Positions 6,109-11,278 of a DNA stretch of 11,278 bases are shown here, piece by piece. Position 1 is the stretch's first letter; each line of letters begins with the position of its first letter. Made by a program: the position numbers and the translations under genes. The notes under the pieces were generated by a model that was not told the DNA's origin, ran no database searches, and saw nothing but the letters and a program-made list of their open reading frames with translations. The stretch comes from an uncultured Zetaproteobacteria bacterium (GTDB lineage: Bacteria > Pseudomonadota > Zetaproteobacteria > Mariprofundales > Mariprofundaceae): assembly GCA_947311795.1 (NCBI GenBank), contig CAMZLX010000193.1, positions 1 to 11,278 on the forward strand, written 5' to 3'.

Positions 6109-7724
6109 GCCAACAAGGGCATGCTGTTGCGGGCAGTGGTGGTTTGGTGCTTGGCGTGGTGCAGAAGCTGGATGAGAAGCATCATATTATTCCAGAATAC
6201 AAGATTGAAGAACATCAGGCTGAGGCTGAAGTCAGGCGCTTTTTACAAGCCATCTTACAAGCCCGCTCAAGCCTGCAAGATGAAATGATGTTGCTTAAAG
6301 AACATCCTCATGCGAATGAGTTGCTACCCATTTTAGAAAGTCACCATTTGATGTTGTCTGACCCTGAATTACAAGCAGGAACCAAATGTTTTATTGAGCA
6401 AGAGCATATCAATGCAGAGTGGGCGCTTAAGCGATGTTTACATGGTTTTGAGCAAACCTTTGAGCATATGGAAGATGTTTATTTAAAAAGCAGAAAGGCA
6501 GACATCATTCAAGTTGGGCAGCGTATTTTCCAATGTTTGGATGTTTCTCCGCTAGCGGTTAACCAAGCACAGTCCATTATGCTTGCAGCAGACTTTGCAC
6601 CTTCTGACGTGGTGACCATGTGGCGAGATGGTGTGGCAGGGTTTGTGGCATCACAAGGTGGTAAAGATAGCCATACCATGATTGTTGCACGGGGCGTAGG
6701 ACTTACAGGGTTGGTGGGCGCACAGGGATTGTTTGAACAAGCCGAAGATGGCGATATTTTACTGCTAAATGCCGAAGAAAATACATGGGTAATCAACCCT
6801 AGTCCTGATGAATGTTTGGCGTATGAAACGCAACAGCATGATTTGGATAAAAAGCGTGATGCATTGCAGGCTTATGCAACGCAATCATCGCATAGTCGAG
6901 ATGGTTTTTATTTGCCATTGCTCGCCAATATTGAGTTTGAAGAAGAAGTGGATATTGCTTTGCAATATGGTGTGGATGGGATTGGTTTATTCCGCACAGA
7001 GTTTTTATTTATGCAGTCGGATACGTTACCCAGCGAAGCTGAGCAGGCAGCATATTATAAGAAGATTGTTCAAGGCATGGGCGATAAGCCAGTGACCTTT
7101 CGTCTGTTGGATGTAGGGGCAGATAAACTTGCGCATGTGCAGACCTTATTTGGTGACTACGATGGTGAAAACCCTGCGCTTGGCTTGCGTGGTGTACGTA
7201 TGTTATTGCGCAGACCAGAGATTTTAAAGGCGCAATTAAGGGCAATTGTAGGTTGTGGTCATACATCCGAAATTTCAATCTTGGTGCCTATGGTGGTGTC
7301 CGTGGAAGAAATGCAGGCGGTTCGCACCTTGCTAGAAGAAGCCAAGCTTGAATTGAATATTCAGCAAAATATTGCTTTGGGTTGCATGATTGAAGTACCC
7401 GCCGCCGCCTTAATTGCGGATGATTTGGCAAAAGTTTCTGATTTCTTCTCAATCGGAAGCAATGATTTGGTACAATATGGTTTGGCGGTTGACCGTTCAG
7501 ATGAGCATGTTGGTTATCTCTACGATGCCAATCATGAGGCGATTAAACGCTTGATTCAAATGGCAGTGGATGCAGCCAACCAACAGCATATTCCGATTAC
7601 CGTGTGTGGCGAGTTAGCAGCAAACACGGCATGGACAAAAACATTTTTGGCTATGCGCGTGTCTGGATTATCCATGACAGCACGTCACGTTTTGGCGGTA
7701 CGCAAGCAATTAAGAGATTTGTAA
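6105..7724 (+). CDS. ptsI: PTS enzyme I (phosphoenolpyruvate-protein phosphotransferase)
   Basis: 539 residues from GTG 6105, somewhat shorter than E. coli EI (575). It lacks the N-terminal GAF domain of PtsP, so it is PtsI-like. Residues 1-125 form the HPr-binding helical part. The swivelling His domain holds the phosphorylated His190 in GGKDSHTMIVAR. The PEP-binding barrel has GIGLFRTEFLFM (292-303), RLLDVGADK (333-341), NPALGLRGVRM (356-366), MIEVPAAALIADD, DFFSIGSNDLVQY (446-458) and catalytic Cys501 in VCGELA. One departure is in the final Gly loop: the usual LLG.G...LSM reads FLAMRVSGLSM (514-524), with both Gly lost. The conserved active-site residues are otherwise present, so it should be functional. 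It transfers phosphate from PEP to HPr and ends the gene cluster; an 82-base gap follows. Confidence 0.95.
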   Translation: MSQQGHAVAGSGGLVLGVVQKLDEKHHIIPEYKIEEHQAEAEVRRFLQAILQARSSLQDEMMLLKEHPHANELLPILESHHLMLSDPELQAGTKCFIEQEHINAEWALKRCLHGFEQTFEHMEDVYLKSRKADIIQVGQRIFQCLDVSPLAVNQAQSIMLAADFAPSDVVTMWRDGVAGFVASQGGKDSHTMIVARGVGLTGLVGAQGLFEQAEDGDILLLNAEENTWVINPSPDECLAYETQQHDLDKKRDALQAYATQSSHSRDGFYLPLLANIEFEEEVDIALQYGVDGIGLFRTEFLFMQSDTLPSEAEQAAYYKKIVQGMGDKPVTFRLLDVGADKLAHVQTLFGDYDGENPALGLRGVRMLLRRPEILKAQLRAIVGCGHTSEISILVPMVVSVEEMQAVRTLLEEAKLELNIQQNIALGCMIEVPAAALIADDLAKVSDFFSIGSNDLVQYGLAVDRSDEHVGYLYDANHEAIKRLIQMAVDAANQQHIPITVCGELAANTAWTKTFLAMRVSGLSMTARHVLAVRKQLRDL

Positions 7725-7806
7725 AAGTTTGTAGCCATCAAACTACAAGCCAAGGCGTAAGAAAGCGTTTAGGCTTGCGACCAAGCGTATAAAATGAGGT
7801 TTAATC

Positions 7807-8565
7807 ATGTCTGAAATTTCTATGTTGGGTGCATTTGCCGCCGGTTTATTATCGTTTTTGTCACCCTGCGTTCTCCCTTTGGTGCCTGCATATTTATCAT
7901 TTATCAGTGGCGTGTCTGTGGATGCGTTACGTGATGAAGATAATATTGATGCAGCGAAAGTCCGCCGCACTGCCATGATACAATCGTTATGGTTTGTGCT
8001 CGGATTCAGTTTGGTGTTTATTGCTTTGGGCGCATCAGCATCATTTATTGGGCAATGGTTGCTCTCAAACATGGCAATATTGGGTAAAGTTGCAGGTGTG
8101 ATTATTTTTGTTTTTGGGCTGCATTATACGGGTCTTATTCGTATTCCTTTTTTATTGATGGAAGCAAGGTTGGATACACAGAATGTTAAAGGTACTAATG
8201 GTTTAGGCGCATTGATGTTGGGTTCAGCATTTGCGTTTGGCTGGACACCATGCATAGGCCCGATTTTGGGCGCTATTCTCGCCATGGCGGGTATGCAAGG
8301 GCAAGTAGGCGAAGGAATGATGCTGTTGGTCATGTACTCCATAGGTTTGGGCGTGCCCTTCCTTCTAGCCGCTTTTGCCACCAATGCATTTTTAAACTGG
8401 TCACAAAAATTTAAACACCACTTACACACTGTAGAAATTATCTCGGGTATATTGTTAATGGCTGTGGGCGCGATGATTTTCTTGGGCAGCTTTTCGCAAG
8501 TTTCAGCTATACTTTTGGAATACCTACCGTGGCTAGCTGACATCGAAGGGCTGATAAACTTTTAA
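7807..8565 (+). CDS. ccdA: CcdA-type cytochrome c biogenesis / thiol-disulfide transport membrane protein
   Basis: A 252-residue inner-membrane protein with six likely helices (about residues 5-35, 57-85, 90-112, 133-162, 170-195 and 209-228, with a further hydrophobic stretch near 229-241). The two redox cysteines sit in the mirrored motifs LSPCVLPLVPAYLS (Cys21) and GWTPCIGPILGA (Cys149), the signature of CcdA and of the DsbD transmembrane domain. The protein carries electrons from cytosolic thioredoxin to periplasmic thiol proteins for haem attachment to apocytochrome c. The soluble DsbD alpha and gamma domains are absent, so this is CcdA rather than DsbD. GAGG at 7796-7799 precedes the ATG. 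No other cytochrome c maturation gene is in the window, so it is either a stand-alone gene or co-transcribed with the LysM gene 83 bases downstream. Confidence 0.95.
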   Translation: MSEISMLGAFAAGLLSFLSPCVLPLVPAYLSFISGVSVDALRDEDNIDAAKVRRTAMIQSLWFVLGFSLVFIALGASASFIGQWLLSNMAILGKVAGVIIFVFGLHYTGLIRIPFLLMEARLDTQNVKGTNGLGALMLGSAFAFGWTPCIGPILGAILAMAGMQGQVGEGMMLLVMYSIGLGVPFLLAAFATNAFLNWSQKFKHHLHTVEIISGILLMAVGAMIFLGSFSQVSAILLEYLPWLADIEGLINF

Positions 8566-8634
8566 GAAAAGTTGCGGTTCATAGAACTATCTGCCACAAT
8601 TTTGCTAAATATCTTATGTTTTATCAAAAGTTAC

Positions 8635-8641
8635 GCAGGAG
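8635..8641 (+). promoter_or_regulatory. Shine-Dalgarno that fixes the LysM protein start
   Basis: GCAGGAG lies seven bases before the ATG at 8649. The in-frame ATG at 8616 would put 11 extra residues, including three basic ones, before the signal peptide and has no such site. Confidence 0.6.
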
Positions 8642-8648
8642 TATTCAC

Positions 8649-9725
8649 ATGAAACTTCAATTGAAAGTCTTATTGTTGTTAGCATTTATCGTACCATTTC
8701 AAGTATCAGCCGATGCATTTTTAATGCCTGGAAAGGTTGGCGAAACTGATTTGGTGAAACCATTTCCTCAGCCTTATATTGTTAAAAAAGGGGACACACT
8801 TTGGGATATTGCCCAAGAATATTTTGCGGACCCTGAAAAATGGTTAAAAATTTGGGAGCAGAACCTTTATGTCTCTAACCCTGACCTTATTTATCCAGGT
8901 AATGAGTTATGGTTGAAGTTTAAACAGTCGGAAAAAGTTGTGAAAAGAACAGAGCCTAAACGGGCTGTTGTGAAGTTAGAACCGAAAATTATTTATAAAC
9001 CAGCGGAACGAAGTGAAAAGAAAATTGATACCAAAGTATTGGTGACGGCACTAGCAAGGCAAGATTTTATTGACCCGAAAGCTGTTGAAGGTGTGGGTCA
9101 TATTCTTGATTCTGAAGATGAGCGCCTAAATTATGGGGCAAATGACAAGGTTTATTTGTCTTTGGATGTTCGTGCAAAACCTGGTGACACATTTAATATT
9201 TTCCGCACAGGGGATCCTATTTACGCATTAAATGACCTTGGTGATAAAGAGCTGGTGGGTTATTTGGTGAATCATTTGGGTACAGTTGAGGTCACTTCAG
9301 AGGAAGCTGGTGTTTTTCGTGGTACAATTATTCAAGCATTTGAAGAAATTGGGCGTACCGACAGATTAAAACGGACATTGCCTGCAGATTACAATGTGAA
9401 ACTTGAGTATCCAGACCAACCTGTATTTGGGCATGTCACATACATTCGTGGCAACACGGTAGAAGCGGGGCAAGGGCAGGTTATTGGTGTTGATGTAGGT
9501 TCTGACGATGGGCTTAGAGCAGGCTCAGTGCTTGGTGTGTACCGACCTGGGAAGCTGGTTTTGGATAAGGTTTACCAAGAAAAAACTTACCGTGCGTTAC
9601 CTGAAGAAAAAATTGGTGAAATCATCGTGATTGCAGCGCAAGAAAAAGCTTCGATTGCTTTGATTACCAAATCATCATCAGCGATTCATATTAAAGATTT
9701 AATCCAACCCATATCTAAGAAATAA
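8649..9725 (+). CDS. tsaP: Secreted LysM-domain protein, TsaP-like
   Basis: 358 residues from the ATG at 8649. An N-terminal signal peptide (Lys at 2 and 6, hydrophobic core 7-18) ends in VSA, with predicted signal peptidase I cleavage after Ala21. A LysM domain at about 42-91 (YIVKKGDTLWDIAQEYF, then NPDLIYPGNELWLKF) binds peptidoglycan. A Lys/Arg-rich linker leads to a C-terminal region with DFIDPKAVEGVGHIL, ERLNYGANDKVYL, FNIFRTGDPI and AFEEIGRTDRL. This layout, and its position directly before dprA, match Pseudomonas PA0020/TsaP as I recall it. TsaP anchors the type IV pilus secretin PilQ to peptidoglycan through LysM and has a FlgT-like C-terminus. No pilus gene lies in the window, so the TsaP role is inferred; LysM protein is the safe call. 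Confidence 0.8.
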   Translation: MKLQLKVLLLLAFIVPFQVSADAFLMPGKVGETDLVKPFPQPYIVKKGDTLWDIAQEYFADPEKWLKIWEQNLYVSNPDLIYPGNELWLKFKQSEKVVKRTEPKRAVVKLEPKIIYKPAERSEKKIDTKVLVTALARQDFIDPKAVEGVGHILDSEDERLNYGANDKVYLSLDVRAKPGDTFNIFRTGDPIYALNDLGDKELVGYLVNHLGTVEVTSEEAGVFRGTIIQAFEEIGRTDRLKRTLPADYNVKLEYPDQPVFGHVTYIRGNTVEAGQGQVIGVDVGSDDGLRAGSVLGVYRPGKLVLDKVYQEKTYRALPEEKIGEIIVIAAQEKASIALITKSSSAIHIKDLIQPISKK

Positions 9726-9731
9726 ACTACT

Positions 9732-10823
9732 TTGATAAGCCGCTTTGCACATGATTGCCTGCGTCTAAGTATGGTTGCAGGTGTTGGTGTGGTGATTGCC
9801 CGTCAACTGATTGAAACATTTGGTTCTGTTGCAAATATTTGGCAGCAAGATAAACAAGGTTGGTTAGCGGTTGAAGGCGTTGGTCCGAAAATGGTCAAGG
9901 CACTTGCAGCTGCACAATCGGATACCATCACGAAACAAATTGATGCGCTTGTTCAGCAGTGCGAAGACCAGCACATTCATGTTATTTGTCCTGATGATGA
10001 TGTTTTCCCTTCTCAGTTTCGTAGCTGTGTGGATGCGCCACTATTCTTATATATCAAAGGGCAGTTGGACTGTCTTCAAGCGGATAAAATGTTGGGTATG
10101 GTGGGTGCGCGCAAAGCAAGTGCTGAAGGTAAACTGATTACACGCCGTTGGTCATCGTATGTCTCCAAGCAAGGTGTGGTTGTGGTTAGCGGTATGGCAC
10201 CGGGCATTGATTCAGCAGCGCATGGTGGCTCGTTGGATGCACAAAGTGCAGGTATTGCTGTGCTGGGTTATGGGCTGAATGCAGGCAGCCCACAACAACA
10301 AAAACAAATTGAAGCATTGGCAGAACAAGGCTGTGTGATGAGTGAATATGCACCCGATAAAGAAGCGCACCCTAGCTATTTTCCGCAACGAAATCGCATT
10401 ATTGCAAGTTTATCGCATGGCTTGGTTGTGGTGGAAGGTGGGCTGAAATCGGGCTCATTGATTACTGCTCGGCAAGCATTGAACTATGGGCGCGAAGTGT
10501 TTGCAGTGCCCGGCTCTGTATTGAATGATGTACATGCTGGTTGCCATCAATTGATTCAGGATGGGGCGATTTTGGCGACTGATGCGCAAGATGTTTTACA
10601 AAATATGGGTTGGCAAGGCGAACAAAAATTAGCAAAAACCTATGAACCATCCAATGCGACTGAAGCAAAAATTATCACACTTTTGCAAGCTGAAATTAAA
10701 CATGTGGATGCGCTGGCAGAAGATTGCGGCTTGACCGTGCCTGCGCTTTCTACCATCTTGCTCGCCCTCGAACTGGGTGGAATCATAGAAAAACTTCCGG
10801 GCAGTCGTTATACATTAAGTTAA
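9732..10823 (+). CDS. dprA: DNA-processing protein DprA
   Basis: 363 residues, the normal length. Residues 8-60 form the N-terminal helix-hairpin-helix-like part (LSMVAGVGVVIARQLIETFGS, VEGVGPKM). The Rossmann-like core has MLGMVGARKAS (120-130), VVSGMAPGIDSAAHGGSL (151-168), FPQRNRIIASLSHGLVVVEG (217-236), KSGSLITARQAL and FAVPGSVLN. It binds single-stranded DNA and loads RecA during natural transformation. A C-terminal winged helix (about 307-361) reads EAKIITLLQ, ending IEKLPGSRYTLS. The start is TTG 9732, because the upstream TAA of the LysM gene is in the same frame only six bases before, and an ATG at 9771 would cut into the first conserved helix. No ribosome binding site is evident, so coupling to the LysM gene is likely. 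The conserved GxARGID arginine is Pro here (MAPGID). Confidence 0.95.
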   Translation: MISRFAHDCLRLSMVAGVGVVIARQLIETFGSVANIWQQDKQGWLAVEGVGPKMVKALAAAQSDTITKQIDALVQQCEDQHIHVICPDDDVFPSQFRSCVDAPLFLYIKGQLDCLQADKMLGMVGARKASAEGKLITRRWSSYVSKQGVVVVSGMAPGIDSAAHGGSLDAQSAGIAVLGYGLNAGSPQQQKQIEALAEQGCVMSEYAPDKEAHPSYFPQRNRIIASLSHGLVVVEGGLKSGSLITARQALNYGREVFAVPGSVLNDVHAGCHQLIQDGAILATDAQDVLQNMGWQGEQKLAKTYEPSNATEAKIITLLQAEIKHVDALAEDCGLTVPALSTILLALELGGIIEKLPGSRYTLS

Positions 10824-10841
10824 GTTTTACAAGGAGATAGC

Positions 10842-11278
10842 GTGAGTGCAGTAGTCGTGGTGGAATCTCCAGCAAAAGCCAAAACAATCGAAAAATATCT
10901 GGGTAAAGGTTATAAAGTGCTTGCCTCTTATGGGCATGTTCGCGCCTTTCCTAAGAAAGATGGCTCAGTGGATGTTGATAATAATTTTGCCTTAAAATAC
11001 GAAGTGATTGAAGACAAACGCAAACGCTTATCCGATATTGAAAAAGCACTCAAAAAAGCTGATGAACTTATTCTCGCAAGCGATTTGGACAGGGAAGGGG
11101 AAGCCATTGCTTGGCATGTTGCCGATGAAATGGAAAAACGCGGCAAACTCAAAGGTAAAAAAGTTTCGCGCATAACCTTTAACCAAATTACCCGCAAAGC
11201 CATTCAAGATGCGGTGGCAAACCCAACTGAATTGAATATGCCCTTGGTGGATGCGCAGCAAGCGCGCTCGGCTTTGGA
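10842..11278 (+). CDS. topA: DNA topoisomerase I, N-terminal part, cut by window edge
   Basis: An open frame begins with GTG at 10842, preceded by a strong AAGGAG at 10831-10836, and runs to the right edge, giving 145 residues. It starts MSAVVVVESPAKAKTIEKYL, the TOPRIM opening with catalytic Glu8. GHVRAFPKKDG follows (31-41), then ASDLDREGEAIAWH (79-92) with the metal-binding Asp81, Asp83 and Glu85, and then RITFNQITRKAI and DAQQARSAL. This is a type IA topoisomerase that relaxes negative supercoils; the catalytic tyrosine lies beyond the window. Complete bacterial TopA is about 750-870 residues. The gene follows dprA by 18 bases, an arrangement also seen in Firmicutes and several other phyla. 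Confidence 0.97.
   Translation, partial: MSAVVVVESPAKAKTIEKYLGKGYKVLASYGHVRAFPKKDGSVDVDNNFALKYEVIEDKRKRLSDIEKALKKADELILASDLDREGEAIAWHVADEMEKRGKLKGKKVSRITFNQITRKAIQDAVANPTELNMPLVDAQQARSAL

Noticed and set aside
5399..7724. EIIA-HPr-EI order considered as a split dihydroxyacetone kinase DhaM
   Set aside because: EI is full length with the PEP barrel and catalytic Cys, and no dhaK or dhaL is nearby; orphan EIIA-Man/HPr/EI clusters beside rapZ are known in proteobacteria.
7727..7750. Hairpin GTTTGTAG / CTACAAGC after ptsI considered as an intrinsic terminator
   Set aside because: The stem is A+T-rich with one wobble and an eight-base loop, and no T-run follows.
8557..8573. Perfect 7-bp inverted repeat AACTTTT-AAG-AAAAGTT spanning the ccdA stop codon
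   Set aside because: It has no G+C-rich stem and no T-run; a short A+T-rich palindrome of this size is expected by chance.

Overview
The window looks like ordinary chromosomal core sequence from a Gram-negative proteobacterium. The evidence is a sigma-54 gene followed by hpf, ptsN and rapZ in the classic proteobacterial order, a BolA/monothiol glutaredoxin pair, and a secreted LysM protein next to dprA. Base composition is moderate, roughly mid-40s % G+C by eye. The exact class cannot be fixed from the sequence. A gamma- or zeta-like proteobacterium is a guess, because the cluster mixes gamma-type traits (ptsN between hpf and rapZ) with traits common elsewhere (long-form HPF, and an EIIA-Man/HPr/EI tail). 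I see no transposase, integrase, phage gene or CRISPR array, and coding density is high.

Layout. Positions 1-704 (minus strand) hold the N-terminal part of a YeeZ-like NAD(P)-dependent epimerase that runs off the left edge. A divergent monocistronic DUF2853 gene (827-1156) ends in a clear intrinsic terminator. A tRNA with a CAT anticodon (1303-1379) sits behind a good stringent-type promoter candidate. It is followed closely by bolA and grxD, which overlap by 4 nt. After a 92-nt gap with a candidate promoter comes a tightly packed seven-gene run from 2104 to 7724: rpoN, hpf (long form), ptsN, rapZ, a mannose-type EIIA, ptsH and ptsI. Then come ccdA (7807-8565), a secreted LysM protein resembling the pilus secretin-associated TsaP (8649-9725), dprA (9732-10823) and the start of topA (10842 to the right edge).

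How the genes work together. The 2104-7724 run combines nitrogen/stress sigma factor control, ribosome hibernation, an RNA-binding adaptor and a complete phosphorelay: EI to HPr to two separate EIIA proteins. No EIIB or EIIC sugar transporter is visible, so this looks like a regulatory rather than a transport PTS. HPr keeps both His15 and Ser46, but no HPr kinase gene is present in the window. Many junctions are stop/start overlaps (ATGA, TTGA, GTGA), which suggests translational coupling. BolA and glutaredoxin 4 form an iron-sulfur/iron-sensing pair. CcdA moves reducing power across the inner membrane for cytochrome c or periplasmic thiols. The TsaP-like protein and DprA are both connected to type IV pili and natural transformation, so their adjacency may be meaningful.

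Nothing here is a clear undescribed system. The points most worth a second look are the transporterless PTS with an altered EI C-terminus, the TsaP-dprA pairing, the CAT tRNA of unresolved identity, and the DUF2853 gene.
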